A stretch of 64,000 nt of DNA from Pseudomonas entomophila (GCF_018417595.1 NZ_CP070982.1:2743501-2807500); one strand, 5' to 3'; positions 43,252-53,304 are shown, counted from the stretch's first letter. The notes: generated by a model not told the origin, from the letters alone. Numbers and translations: made by a program.

Positions 43252-44145
43252 TTACCGGTTGGGCCACTTGTCCAGCAGGATCGACACGAACTTCTCCGCT
43301 GCTGGCGACAGCGACGCCCCTCTGCGATAGACCAACCCCAGGGTGCGGGTGACCTGGGGCTCGATCAGCGGCACGCTGACCAGCGTCGGGTGGTCGGCGT
43401 TGGGCATGGCCAGGCTGGGCATGGCCGACACGCCCAGCCCGGCCTCGACCATGCCCAGCGAGGTGGACAGGTGCTGAACCTCATAGAACCACTTGGGCCG
43501 CAGGTTGAGCCCGGACAGGGCATGGTCCAGCAGCATCCGGTTGCCGCTCAGTCGGCCTACGCCGATCAGGCGGTAGTCGGCCAGTTCTGTCCAGGTGACG
43601 GCGTCACGGTTCGCCAGCTTGTGGTCCCTGCGGCAGGCCAGCACGAAATGCTCCTGTACCAGGGAGACGAACTCGATGTCCGGGTGCTGGCCGCTCATCA
43701 TGTTGATGCCGAAATCAGCCTCGCCCCGCAGCACGGCTTCGAGCCCGTCGTTGGCGCTGAGGTCCAGCAGACGAATGCGGATCTTCGGGTATTGCTCGTT
43801 GTAGTCGCGGATTACCGAAGGCAGGAAGTAGAACGCCGCGGTCGGGATGCAGGCGAGGGTGACCTGGCCGGTCTGTCGTTCGGCGAGTTCGCGAATGCTC
43901 AGGATCGAGTCCTCGAAGTCATCCAGCAGGCGCCTGGCCTTGGGCAGGAAGTCACGCCCGACGCTGGTAAGGCTGACGCGACGGGTAGTGCGTTCCAGCA
44001 GCGAAGTGCCCAAGCCTTCCTCGAGCTTTTTGATTCGCCGGCTCAGGGCGGGCTGCGACAGGTGCAACGCTTCTGCAGCTTCATGGAAGCTGCCGAGTTC
44101 GGCGATTTTCACGAAAGATCGTATGTCTTGCAGCTCGTATTCCAT
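43252..44145 (-). CDS. LysR-family regulator of the tricarboxylate-type cluster
   Basis: A 297-residue LysR protein with an intact N-terminal helix-turn-helix (GSFHEAAEALHLSQPALSRR) and effector-binding domain. It is divergent from the PrpF-family gene with a 147-base gap holding a possible LysR box. The orientation makes it the likely regulator of the isomerase, carriers and porin that follow. The ligand is unknown. Confidence 0.92.
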   Translation of the reverse strand: MEYELQDIRSFVKIAELGSFHEAAEALHLSQPALSRRIKKLEEGLGTSLLERTTRRVSLTSVGRDFLPKARRLLDDFEDSILSIRELAERQTGQVTLACIPTAAFYFLPSVIRDYNEQYPKIRIRLLDLSANDGLEAVLRGEADFGINMMSGQHPDIEFVSLVQEHFVLACRRDHKLANRDAVTWTELADYRLIGVGRLSGNRMLLDHALSGLNLRPKWFYEVQHLSTSLGMVEAGLGVSAMPSLAMPNADHPTLVSVPLIEPQVTRTLGLVYRRGASLSPAAEKFVSILLDKWPNR

Positions 44146-44185
44146 CTCGGATCGCTCTTTGGTCCTGGTTCTTTATTGATGCATT

Positions 44186-44207
44186 TATCGGAATAATAGC
44201 TACGATA
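44186..44207. promoter_or_regulatory. Possible LysR operator
   Basis: TATCG and CGATA form an inverted repeat with 12 bases between, in the divergent region of the LysR and PrpF-family genes. Its shape fits the T-N11-A type LysR box. The assignment depends on position alone. Confidence 0.38.
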
Positions 44208-44292
44208 TTTGCATTGGATTGATTTATCCATCCCTGTCAGTCTTGTGCTCACAGCATCAATGATGTCCATTGATCAACAAGAGTGCGAAATC

Positions 44293-45372
44293 ATGCAACG
44301 AATTCCTTGCGTACTCATGCGCGGTGGCACCTCCAAGGGCCCCTTTTTCCATGCATGGGACCTTCCTGCCAATGTGGTCGAACGCGACGAATTGCTGATC
44401 AACCTGATGGGCTCCGGGCATGAACTGGAAATCGACGGCATCGGTGGCGGTAGCCCGCAGACCAGCAAGGTAGCGATTGTCAGCCCCTCGCTGCATGCCG
44501 ACGCCGATGTCGACTACCTGTTCGTACAGGTGATGGTCGCCCAGCGCCGGGTCGATACCGCGCCCAACTGCGGCAACATGTTGTGCGCCGTTGGCCCTTT
44601 CGCCATCGAGCAAGGCCTGGTCAAGGGCCAGGACGGCAAGACTCTGGTGCGTATTCGCAACCTTAACACCGGTACTTTCGTCAACTCGCTGGTGGAAACC
44701 CCCGGCGGTATCGTTCGCTACGAAGGCCGTACGGCGATCGATGGCGTACCGGGCACTGCCGCTCCGGTGCACCTGACCTTCCTTGATGCGGTCGGCAGCA
44801 AGACCGGCAAGCTGTTCCCCACTGGCAAGGCCAAGGATGTGATCGATGGCGTAGCGGTCACCTGCATCGACATGGCCATGCCGATGATGGTGGTAGAAGC
44901 CAGCCAGCTGGGTGTCAGCGGCTCGGAAAGCCCGGCCGAACTCGATGCCAACGTCGGTCTGCTCGAGCGCCTCGAGGCGTTGCGCCTGAAGGCCGGCAAG
45001 GCCATGGGCCTAGGCGACGTCCGCGGTATGGTCATCCCGAAACCGGTGCTGGTGTCCAAGCCCCGCTATGACGGCACGTTGCAGGTTCGCTATTTCATGC
45101 CGCACAACTGCCACCGCGCCCTGGCCATCACCGGAGCGATAGGGCTGGCGACTGCCTGCGTCAGCCCAGGCACCGTCATCGGCGAGCTGCTGGGCGAGGG
45201 CGCCGAGCAACTGGCCGAGGTTCGCCTGGAACACCCAAGTGGCGGTATCGATGTTGCGCTGTCACGCAGCGGTGCCGATGGCAAGACGATTCAGGCCTCG
45301 GTGGTGCGAACGGCCCGGCGGCTGTTCTCAGGCTTCGTTTACGCCCCTACATTCCGCAGGTTGGCGGGGTAG
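44293..45372 (+). CDS. PrpF/LigU-family isomerase or tautomerase
   Basis: A 359-residue enzyme of the PrpF (methylaconitate isomerase) and GalD/LigU (4-oxalomesaconate tautomerase) family. The start MQRIPCVLMRGGTSKGPFF, then DGIGGGSPQTSKVAIV and APNCGNMLCAVGPFAI (active-site Cys), are clear. The related proteins act on unsaturated tricarboxylates. Next to DctA-like and CitMHS carriers, an aconitate- or oxalomesaconate-like substrate is likely. The ATG at 44293 follows AAGAGTG. Confidence 0.88.
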   Translation: MQRIPCVLMRGGTSKGPFFHAWDLPANVVERDELLINLMGSGHELEIDGIGGGSPQTSKVAIVSPSLHADADVDYLFVQVMVAQRRVDTAPNCGNMLCAVGPFAIEQGLVKGQDGKTLVRIRNLNTGTFVNSLVETPGGIVRYEGRTAIDGVPGTAAPVHLTFLDAVGSKTGKLFPTGKAKDVIDGVAVTCIDMAMPMMVVEASQLGVSGSESPAELDANVGLLERLEALRLKAGKAMGLGDVRGMVIPKPVLVSKPRYDGTLQVRYFMPHNCHRALAITGAIGLATACVSPGTVIGELLGEGAEQLAEVRLEHPSGGIDVALSRSGADGKTIQASVVRTARRLFSGFVYAPTFRRLAG

Positions 45373-45445
45373 GCCCAGAGCGGTAGCCAGATCTGTACAT
45401 TCGCAACTAGCGCATCCGCACAATTTCAATAATGGGTGATGCCTC

Positions 45446-46759
45446 ATGAGACTTGCCAAATCGCTGTACTTCCAGATCCTCTGCGCCGTCCTGCTGGGTG
45501 TGGTGGTCGGTCACTTCTGGGCGCAACAGGCCGTTGCGCTCAAACCGCTGGGTGACGCGTTCATCAAGCTGATCAAGATGATGATCGCGCCGGTGGTCTT
45601 CTGCACCATCGTCACCGGTATCGCCGGCATGACCGACAAGCGCTCCCTCGGGCGTTTGATGAGCAAGACCCTGCTGCTGTTCCTGGTGCTGACCGTGGTC
45701 AGTCTGATGATCGGCCTGGCAGCGGTATACCTGTTCCGCCCTGGGGTCGGCATGAACATCGACCCGGCCACGCTCAGCACCGAGGGGCTTGGCCAGTACG
45801 CCGCGTCTGCGGCGAAGCTCGGTGTTGTCGACTTCTTCATGCATATCATTCCCGACACGTTCATCGGTGCGTTCAACAAGGGTGAAGTGTTGCCGGTGCT
45901 GTTCATCGCGGTGCTCAGCGGTTTTGCCCTGTCGTCCATGGGCGAGAAGGGCAAGCCGGTACTCGATGTGCTGGAATCGGCTTCAACCATGGTGTTTCGC
46001 ATCTTTGGCTACCTGATGCGTTTCGCCCCGGTCGGCGCCTTCGGTGCGCTGGCCTTCACCGTCGGGCAGTACGGCGTGACGTCCCTGGGTGCATTGGCCA
46101 AGCTGGTGGGTACGCTCTACATCGCCTGTGCGTTTTTCGTGCTGGTGGTGCTCGGCGGCATCTGCCGTGCCCACGGTTTCAGCCTGTGGAAGCTGCTGCG
46201 CTATTTCCGCGAGGAGTTTCTGGTGGTGCTCGGTACCTCGTCCACCGAGCCTGTGCTGCCACGCATGCTGGAAAAACTGGAGAAGCTGGGCTGCAAGAAG
46301 GGTGTGGTCGGGCTGGTGCTACCAACCGGCTATTCCTTCAACCTCGACGGTACTGCCATCTACCTGTCGCTGGCGGCGGTGTTCATCGCTCAAGCCTGCA
46401 ACATCGATCTGAGCCTCGGTCAGACGGTGACCATGCTGGCGATCATGCTGTTGTCGTCAAAAGGCGCAGCGGGTGTGACCGGTAGTGGCTTCGTTGCGCT
46501 GGCCTCGACTTTGACCGTCATTCACGACATCCCGTTGGCAGGGCTTGCCTTGCTGATCGGCATCGATCGCTTCATGTCCGAGGCGCGTGCCCTGACCAGC
46601 CTGGCCAGCAACGCCGTGGCCACCGTGGTCATTTCGCTGTCGGAAAATGCCTGTGACCGTGAAACCATGTTGCGCCGGCTGAACGGCATTGCGGTTGCAC
46701 CCGCCGAGGCGGGCGCGGTACCGGCCGAATGGTCTGCCGAGCCTCGGCATCACGGCTGA
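45446..46759 (+). CDS. Dicarboxylate:cation symporter (DctA/DAACS family)
   Basis: A 437-residue carrier with eight helices and two re-entrant loops. The DAACS motifs SSTEPVLPRMLEKLEKLG and GYSFNLDGTAIYLSLAAV, and SSKGAAGVTGSGFVALASTL, are visible. It imports succinate-like dicarboxylates with protons or sodium. Here it probably imports a di- or tricarboxylate for the PrpF-family enzyme. Gap of 73 bases from the isomerase gene. Confidence 0.93.
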   Translation: MRLAKSLYFQILCAVLLGVVVGHFWAQQAVALKPLGDAFIKLIKMMIAPVVFCTIVTGIAGMTDKRSLGRLMSKTLLLFLVLTVVSLMIGLAAVYLFRPGVGMNIDPATLSTEGLGQYAASAAKLGVVDFFMHIIPDTFIGAFNKGEVLPVLFIAVLSGFALSSMGEKGKPVLDVLESASTMVFRIFGYLMRFAPVGAFGALAFTVGQYGVTSLGALAKLVGTLYIACAFFVLVVLGGICRAHGFSLWKLLRYFREEFLVVLGTSSTEPVLPRMLEKLEKLGCKKGVVGLVLPTGYSFNLDGTAIYLSLAAVFIAQACNIDLSLGQTVTMLAIMLLSSKGAAGVTGSGFVALASTLTVIHDIPLAGLALLIGIDRFMSEARALTSLASNAVATVVISLSENACDRETMLRRLNGIAVAPAEAGAVPAEWSAEPRHHG

Positions 46760-46882
46760 AAGCCACTTCCACTTCCCATCGTTGACTTAGAATCCCACTC
46801 AGCATCCCGGCGATGCCGAGTGGGGTAGGGGGCCGTCTGCCTTGCCGATGGCCGCAACAGAATAAAAACAAGAGATAAGACC

Positions 46883-48187
46883 ATGCTCGCACTCCTGGGC
46901 CTGATCATGGTGGTGACCTTCACCTACCTGATCATGAGCAAACGCCTGTCGCCAATCGTTGCGCTCACCGTGGTACCCATTGTCTTCGCAGTGATCGGCG
47001 GCTTCGCCCCCGAACTGGGCAAGATGATGCTCGATGGCTTGAAAATGGTGGCGCCCTCGGCAGCGCTGTTGCTGTTCGCCATCCTGTTCTTCGGCCTGAT
47101 GATCGATGCCGGACTGTTCGACCCGCTGATCCGCAAGATCCTCAAGCGCGTCAATGGCGACCCGGTCAAGATCGCCATCGGTACCGCGCTGCTGTCGTTG
47201 CTGGTGGCGCTCGACGGTGACGGCACCACCACCTACATGATTACCTGCGCAGCCATGCTGCCACTGTACAAGCGCATCGGCATGAACCCGATGATCCTGG
47301 CAACGGTGTCCATGCTGTCGCTGAGCATCATGAGTGGCATGAGCCCCTGGGGCGGGCCGGCGACCCGGGCCATTGCCGCGCTCGGGCTGGATGCGACCGA
47401 GTATTTCATCCCGATGCTGCCGACCGTGATCGGCGGTGCGGCATGGGTGGTGTTCACCGCCTTCCTGCTGGGCCGTGCCGAGCGTCGACGTATCGGCAAC
47501 ATCGCCCTGGAGTCGGGGGGCGGTAACTGCTACATCAAGGAAATCCTCGGCGACAACCCGCACAAGCGCCCCCGCCTGGCGTATGTGAACCTGGTGCTGG
47601 TGATTGCCGTCATGACGGCTCTGGTGATGGGCGTCATGCACTCCGCACTGTTGTTCATGATCGGTTTCGTCGCGGCGCTGATGATCAACTACCCGCAGTT
47701 GGAGCTGCAGAAAGAGCGCATTCTCGCCCACTCGGGCAACGCGATGACCGTGGTGCTGCTGGTATTTGCCGCAGGCATCTTCGCGGGGATCTTCTCGGGC
47801 ACCAAGATGGTCGATGCGCTGGCGCAGACCCTGGTCGACTGGATTCCCGAGGCGTGGAGCCACTGGTTCCCGCTGGTGGTGGCGCTGACCAGCATGCCAC
47901 TGACCTTTGTACTGTCCAACGACGCCTACTACTTTGGCGTGGTGCCGATCCTTGCCAACGCTGCGGCCGCCTACGGCATCCACCCGGTTGAAATCGCCCG
48001 CGCCTCGGTGCTTGGGCAGCCAGTGCATCTGATGAGCCCGCTGGTAGCCTCGACCTTGCTGCTGGTGGGCATGGTCGATCGCGACATCGGCGACTTCCAG
48101 AAGGCCACCGTGAAATGGGCGGTGCTGACATCGCTGGTCATCACCGCACTGGCCTTGGTCACGGGTGCCTTGTCCTTCTTCGTCTGA
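46883..48187 (+). CDS. CitMHS-family carboxylate transporter
   Basis: A 434-residue membrane protein with about 12 helices and the family pattern ALDGDGTTTYMITCAAMLPL and MSGMSPWGGPATRA. CitMHS members carry divalent metal-citrate complexes with protons. Two inner-membrane carriers in one cluster suggests two related substrates or uptake and export. Confidence 0.9.
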   Translation: MLALLGLIMVVTFTYLIMSKRLSPIVALTVVPIVFAVIGGFAPELGKMMLDGLKMVAPSAALLLFAILFFGLMIDAGLFDPLIRKILKRVNGDPVKIAIGTALLSLLVALDGDGTTTYMITCAAMLPLYKRIGMNPMILATVSMLSLSIMSGMSPWGGPATRAIAALGLDATEYFIPMLPTVIGGAAWVVFTAFLLGRAERRRIGNIALESGGGNCYIKEILGDNPHKRPRLAYVNLVLVIAVMTALVMGVMHSALLFMIGFVAALMINYPQLELQKERILAHSGNAMTVVLLVFAAGIFAGIFSGTKMVDALAQTLVDWIPEAWSHWFPLVVALTSMPLTFVLSNDAYYFGVVPILANAAAAYGIHPVEIARASVLGQPVHLMSPLVASTLLLVGMVDRDIGDFQKATVKWAVLTSLVITALALVTGALSFFV

Positions 48188-48246
48188 TCTGTCCAGGGCA
48201 CCGTTGCCGCCCAACCTCATCCAAGAACAACAACAGAGTATCGAAC

Positions 48247-49500
48247 ATGTCCCGAACTGTTTTCCGTGGGGCCACTTGTGGCCTGCTGTGCGGCTGGCTG
48301 CCTGTGGCCGGCGCCGCCGGATTCATCGACGACGGCAAGCTCAAGCTGCAGTTGCGCAACGTTTACTTCAACGAGAACTTCCGCGACGAACAAGGCATGA
48401 GCGCCCGCGCTGCTGCAAATGCAAAGAGCGAGCGGGTGGAATGGGCACAGGGGGGTCTGCTCGACTACCAGTCAGGGTTCACTCAAGGCCCGCTGGGGCT
48501 GGGGATCGATGCCCTGGGGCTCGCAGGCGTACGGCTTGATTCGGGCCGCGGGCGCAGCGGTACCGGCTTGCTGCCGGTGCATGACGATGGTCGTGCCGCG
48601 GACGAGTTCGCCAGTGCCGGGGTGACGGCAAAGGCGCGACTGGGGCAGACTACGGTCAAGCATGGCACCTTGCTGCCGAAGACGCCGGTGCTGGTCTACA
48701 ACGATGCGCGGTTGTTGCCGCAGACCTACCAGGGCACGCAACTGACCAGTACCGATGTCGATGGCCTGACCTTGACTGCCGGCCACCTGGACCGCTTCAA
48801 GCAGCGGGATTCCTCCGACAGCACGGGCCTGTTCCTGGATGGCTACAGCGGCGAGGAGTCTGGCGGTTTCAGCTTTGCCGGGGCCGACTATGCCGTCAGC
48901 AAGCAGCTGCGCTTGAGCTATTTCCACGGCCAGCTCGAGCACTTCTACCGCCAGGACTACATCAGCCTGGTACACGACCTGTCTTTGGCCGGCGGGGTTT
49001 TCACCACCGACTTGCGCTATTTCAAGAGCCGCGACAGCGGAGCCGCTCATGGTGGCGAGATCGACAATGACATGTTCAGCGGTCAGCTCTCCTATACACA
49101 CTCCGGGCATACTGTCGGTGCCGGTTACCAGGTGCTCGACGGCGAGGCCGGGTTGCCATACATCAGCGGCGCGACGGTCTATTCGTTCAGCAATGTGGGC
49201 ATCGGCAAATTCATCGAGGAGGAAGAGAAAACCTGGATGGCGAGCTATGCCTACAATTTTGCAGCGGCCGGTGTCCCCGGGCTCACCTTCATGGCGCGCT
49301 ACCTGAGCGGGGACAACGGTCGCTCCGCTGACGACGGGCTAAGCGAGTGGGAGCGTGATGTGGAGCTTGCCTACGTGGTGCAATCCGGGCCTGTGAAAGG
49401 GTTGGGCGTGAAACTTCGTAACTATGTCTACCGTTCTGATTTTTCCCGCGGTCGCGACAGCAACCGGATCTATCTGACCTACGATATAGCGGTTTGGTAA
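48247..49500 (+). CDS. OprD-family outer-membrane porin
   Basis: A 417-residue porin with signal peptide 1-24 (GLLCGWLPVAGAA) and the family start GFIDDGKLKLQLRNVYFNEN. The barrel contains repeated aromatic strands and ends in LTYDIAVW, a terminal Trp fitting outer-membrane barrels. It is the outer-membrane part of the tricarboxylate-type uptake set. The gene lies 59 bases after the CitMHS gene. Confidence 0.93.
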   Translation: MSRTVFRGATCGLLCGWLPVAGAAGFIDDGKLKLQLRNVYFNENFRDEQGMSARAAANAKSERVEWAQGGLLDYQSGFTQGPLGLGIDALGLAGVRLDSGRGRSGTGLLPVHDDGRAADEFASAGVTAKARLGQTTVKHGTLLPKTPVLVYNDARLLPQTYQGTQLTSTDVDGLTLTAGHLDRFKQRDSSDSTGLFLDGYSGEESGGFSFAGADYAVSKQLRLSYFHGQLEHFYRQDYISLVHDLSLAGGVFTTDLRYFKSRDSGAAHGGEIDNDMFSGQLSYTHSGHTVGAGYQVLDGEAGLPYISGATVYSFSNVGIGKFIEEEEKTWMASYAYNFAAAGVPGLTFMARYLSGDNGRSADDGLSEWERDVELAYVVQSGPVKGLGVKLRNYVYRSDFSRGRDSNRIYLTYDIAVW

Positions 49501-49563
49501 TGTCGGCAGCGCGAGCATGCGCTCTCGGAGCGCTCGCTCGCCAGGTGCTGGCAGATAAATGAA

Positions 49564-50481
49564 TCACGCTCCGGACGGCTGTGGCGCTTTCCTGCCTAAC
49601 CGGATCAGCTCGTTGGAGAAACACAGCCCGCTGAGGATCAGCCCTGCGCCAAGGTACAAAGTGTCTCTCGGCACCTCATTGAGGATCAAGAACGCCAGTA
49701 GCGCGGCAAACAGCGGTTCCGTCAGTTCCAGTGCCTGAACTTGCGATGGTTTCAGATACTCGATGGCCTTGGTGGTACAGAAGAAGCCGAGGATGGTCGG
49801 CAACGCGGCCAGAGCCAGCAATGCCATCGCCGCCACCAAGGATAACTCTCCGATGATGAACCCGTCGGTCGCAGCCGGCATCAGCAGGTAAAGACTGCCG
49901 AAAAACAACAGTTGCCGAGTGAAATGCAGCCCTCCGGAAACGCCCATGCGCTTCATGGCAACCGAAAATGCGCCATATCCGCAGCCCCCGATCGAAGCGA
50001 GCACTGCGCCTTGCAGCGTGAAGCCTTGTTCCAGGTCAGCGCCAAAAATCACGGCAATACCGGCTATCGTCAATCCGGCGCCTACCGTCGCGTTGGCGGT
50101 AATTGGGTCTTTGAGGATGAGCCGCCCCAGCAAGATCGAAGAAATGGAGGCGCTTGCCATCAGGATCACCACGACGCCTGCTGCGGCGTAATGGCTGTAG
50201 GCCGAGGTTTCAAAGTGGAACAGCACAAAAATGCCGAGAAAGGCGCAAACGGCGGCAGGGAGCCACCTGGCCGTATGCACGGGCCGCTTGAGGAACATGA
50301 GCAAGGCTGACAGCAACAGGCAGCCAAGTACGGTTTTTATCAGGGCGATGCTGCTGGCGCTGAATCCACTGTTCATCAACACCTTGCTGAGTACGCCGAT
50401 GGTTGCATTCAGTGCAGCGGCGCACAGTGCAAAGAGGACTCCTTTGCCGAAACGAGATTGCATCAGTGCATTCCTTGTCAT
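49564..50481 (-). CDS. EamA/DMT-family transporter
   Basis: A 305-residue carrier with ten predicted helices in two EamA repeats (repeat 1 about 12-145, repeat 2 about 155-295). The start of this gene overlaps the stop of the diguanylate cyclase gene (ATGA), so the two are co-translated. DMT carriers usually export amino acids or metabolites. Substrate unknown; ATG 50463 is an alternative start. Confidence 0.88.
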   Translation of the reverse strand: MTRNALMQSRFGKGVLFALCAAALNATIGVLSKVLMNSGFSASSIALIKTVLGCLLLSALLMFLKRPVHTARWLPAAVCAFLGIFVLFHFETSAYSHYAAAGVVVILMASASISSILLGRLILKDPITANATVGAGLTIAGIAVIFGADLEQGFTLQGAVLASIGGCGYGAFSVAMKRMGVSGGLHFTRQLLFFGSLYLLMPAATDGFIIGELSLVAAMALLALAALPTILGFFCTTKAIEYLKPSQVQALELTEPLFAALLAFLILNEVPRDTLYLGAGLILSGLCFSNELIRLGRKAPQPSGA

Positions 50482-51998
50482 TGGTCTTGAGCCTTTGCTT
50501 GGTCGACATACAGGCCATTGCGGCCTGCTTGCTTGGCGAGATAGAGCGCCTGGTCCGCGCGTTCAAGCAGTGATGACGGGCTGTCGAGGGTTGGCCCGCC
50601 GGAGCAGGCGATACCGATACTGGCGGTCACATGCCCGAAAGGGCTGCCTTCGTGAGGGATGGATTGCAAGGCCAGGCGCTCGAGCATCAGCCTGGCAACG
50701 ACGGTCGCTCCGTCATGGTCGGTATCGGGCAGGATCACAGCCATTTCCTCACCCCCGTAACGTGCCAGCAGATCGCGAGGGCGGCGGATGCAGGAGGCGA
50801 GCAGGTGAGCCATCTGCTGCAGGCAGGCATCGCCAGCCGGATGCCCATAGGTGTCGTTGTAGCGTTTGAAATGATCGATGTCGATCATCAGCAAAGCCAG
50901 CGTCGTCCGGTCTCGATAGGCCGTGCGGATCTCCTGGGTCAGCGTCTCGTCAAGGCAGCGTCGGTTGGCAAGCCCTGTCAGCGCATCATGCATCGCTTGG
51001 CGCTCGAGCTGCTGGTTGCTCTCAAGCAGTTGCTGCTGGGTCAGTCGAAGTTCGCTTTCGACCGCGTCTCGCCGGCTCATGGCCCGAATCAGCAGCCAGC
51101 CAATGGTTCCGGTCAATGCAAGCAGCGCTGCAACCACCAGCGACGACAGCAGCGCCTCGAGCCGCCAGGCCGAGAGTGCTTCCTGCTTGCCCAGCGCGAC
51201 CGTTGTCACCAGGGGTAGCTTGTCGCTCTTGCGAAAGGCATAGAGGCGCTCCACGCCGTCCAGGCTGGAGGTGAATGATGCGGTGCCGGCTGACTGGTCG
51301 ATGAGGTACTTGGCGAAGATTGGCGACGTTGAAAAGTTGCGCCCCATGTCCTGTTCCCGAAACGGATAGCGCACCAGCATGGACCCGTCGGTAAAGGTCA
51401 GCCCGATGGCACCGTCATGGCCGACGTCCAGCTTGCCGAAAAGCTGCAGGAAGTTTTCCACGCCAAGCGTCATTGCAACAACGCCGGCAAAATCACCGTG
51501 GTCATCATTGAATCGCCTGCTGATGGTGATCACCCATGCCTGGGTGACGCGGCTACGGATTGGCAGGCCGATGAACGGGTCGCGGGACGGGTCGTCACGG
51601 TGGTGGATGAAGAAGGCCCGGTCGCTGCTGTTGGCCCCGACAGGGGTAGGGCGGTTGGACGACATGAGCCAGCGACCATCCTTGGCATAGATGGTGATGC
51701 CGCTCATTGGCGGCATCAATGGCTGCTGACGCTTGACCAACTGACCCAGCCGTTCGATCTGCCCAGGTTCGGCGCCCTCGGTTTCCAGGCGCTCGACCAG
51801 GCCGAGCAGCAGCATTGAGCTCTGCCGGACGATACCTTCCGAATAGGTGGACAGTGCCTGGGTCAGGTTCAGGCCATGGACATCGATGTCTTCCAAGGCA
51901 CGCTCGCGAGAAGCCATGACCTTCCAGAGCGTTAGCGAGGCGAGGGAACAACCTATGACCGATAGCAATAGCACAACGAGATGAATGTCACGCTTCAC
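50478..51998 (-). CDS. Membrane sensor diguanylate cyclase
   Basis: A 506-residue protein. The N-terminal membrane helix (VVLLLSVIGCSLASLTL) and a periplasmic dCache-like region (about 30-275) precede a second membrane helix (near 285-305) and a GGDEF domain. The active site is RYGGEEMAVIL, the GGEEM form, so catalysis to c-di-GMP is expected to work. The start is GTG at 51998. No EAL domain is present. Overlap with the EamA gene suggests the exporter and c-di-GMP signal share control. Confidence 0.9.
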   Translation of the reverse strand: MKRDIHLVVLLLSVIGCSLASLTLWKVMASRERALEDIDVHGLNLTQALSTYSEGIVRQSSMLLLGLVERLETEGAEPGQIERLGQLVKRQQPLMPPMSGITIYAKDGRWLMSSNRPTPVGANSSDRAFFIHHRDDPSRDPFIGLPIRSRVTQAWVITISRRFNDDHGDFAGVVAMTLGVENFLQLFGKLDVGHDGAIGLTFTDGSMLVRYPFREQDMGRNFSTSPIFAKYLIDQSAGTASFTSSLDGVERLYAFRKSDKLPLVTTVALGKQEALSAWRLEALLSSLVVAALLALTGTIGWLLIRAMSRRDAVESELRLTQQQLLESNQQLERQAMHDALTGLANRRCLDETLTQEIRTAYRDRTTLALLMIDIDHFKRYNDTYGHPAGDACLQQMAHLLASCIRRPRDLLARYGGEEMAVILPDTDHDGATVVARLMLERLALQSIPHEGSPFGHVTASIGIACSGGPTLDSPSSLLERADQALYLAKQAGRNGLYVDQAKAQDQ

Positions 51999-52188
51999 GT
52001 CAATTCACGCGCCTTTTCCCCGAGGATCAAGTTTAGCGTCGACCCGCTTAAACTAACCAGGCGGTCAGGAAGTAACTACCTGGTTCATGTGCAATAAGAT
52101 AACAGCTAATTCGTGGTGCCGTCCGACAGAATTGCACGGGCTGAAGTCTTCCTCCGGGCGCGCGACGTCATTATCTTGCAACAGGGGT

Positions 52189-53271
52189 TCAAGCACAGTG
52201 AGCAGGGTAATCAGGCAAGTAACCCTGGACGTAGCGCACGGTCTTATCCAGCGTTCTCGCCATGTCGGGATGTGCCAACTGATACTTTCGTTCCAGTTGC
52301 TCGCTTTCACTCATGTCGAAGCGCTGCGTCTGAATGAAGTTCAATGACTCGGGGCTGATCGCGAACCTGGCCGCGAGCCCGGGGATCTTCAATAGCCCCT
52401 TGAGCAAGCCTATCGGTACATGGCGGTGGGGTGCCTTGATCTTCAGCGTTTTTGCCAGTTGTTCGAGCATACCCTGCAAGTTCGGCGTGTGCTCGAAGAG
52501 CGCCAGGGCCTCCCGGTTGGCCATCGAGGGGTCGAACGCCACGCAGGTCATCATCTTCACCAGGTAATCAACGCTGACCAATGGCAACCAGTGCCTGGTG
52601 GAGCCGGGGACAGCCTTGAAGCGGCCCAGGGCCAGATTTCGAATGAGTTCGGCCAGTGGTTGTCCTTCAGGGATATGCCCACTCTCGCTGTGGCCACATA
52701 CCGTAGCAGGATGAACGATCGCGTAATCTGCGCCCACTTCCTGCATGTAACGGATAACTGCAAAATGGGACTCCAGCTTGCTGCCTTCGTAACCACCTGC
52801 ACGGCCGTAGACTGTTGGCCAGTGAGTGTTTTCAGGGTGCTCGTTATCAACCCCGATACTTGTAAGGTAGGTAAGGTTCTGCACCATATAGCCGCCCACC
52901 ATCAGTAAGCGGACGCGCTGGTTCGCCGCGAGCCTGGCGACTCTCAGTGCTCCTTGCACATTGACCGCACGGGCCTGTTCCATTGTCAGGCCCCAGGTAA
53001 ACTGTGCCGCGAGGTGGAAAACAACAGAGGCCGAAGACACGCGTTGCTTGTCTGCTTCGCTGAGTCCAAGCCCCTCCCTGCTGATATCCCCTTCAACCGC
53101 ATGAATAAAAGCAGGGTCACCGCCCAGGCGGGTTACCTGCTCTCTGAGGTGCCCGATGTTGTCGGGGTTGCGCATAAGCACCCGGGTCGTGTGCCCTGTT
53201 GCAGTGAGATGTGCCAACAAATGTTGACCCACAAACCCACTGCCGCCTGTGACGAAGCATTCCACGCTCAT
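52189..53271 (-). CDS. NAD-dependent epimerase/dehydratase (extended SDR)
   Basis: A 360-residue extended SDR. The cofactor motif TGGSGFVGQHL is at residues 8-18, and the active region has YGRAGGYEGSKLES with Tyr and Lys in the YxxxK spacing. The C-terminal part has an unusual helical stretch rich in PHRHVPIGLLKGLL. It is controlled by the divergent MerR gene through a shared operator. Substrate unknown. Confidence 0.88.
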   Translation of the reverse strand: MSVECFVTGGSGFVGQHLLAHLTATGHTTRVLMRNPDNIGHLREQVTRLGGDPAFIHAVEGDISREGLGLSEADKQRVSSASVVFHLAAQFTWGLTMEQARAVNVQGALRVARLAANQRVRLLMVGGYMVQNLTYLTSIGVDNEHPENTHWPTVYGRAGGYEGSKLESHFAVIRYMQEVGADYAIVHPATVCGHSESGHIPEGQPLAELIRNLALGRFKAVPGSTRHWLPLVSVDYLVKMMTCVAFDPSMANREALALFEHTPNLQGMLEQLAKTLKIKAPHRHVPIGLLKGLLKIPGLAARFAISPESLNFIQTQRFDMSESEQLERKYQLAHPDMARTLDKTVRYVQGYLPDYPAHCA

Positions 53272-53304
53272 GTCTGAACCCTTGTCTGGATGATCGGTGC
53301 AGGC

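Noticed and set aside
43195..44196. 333-residue plus-strand frame over the LysR gene
   Set aside because: Antisense of a clear LysR protein.
46799..48220. 473-residue minus-strand frame over the CitMHS gene
   Set aside because: Antisense shadow with extreme His/Gln/Arg content.
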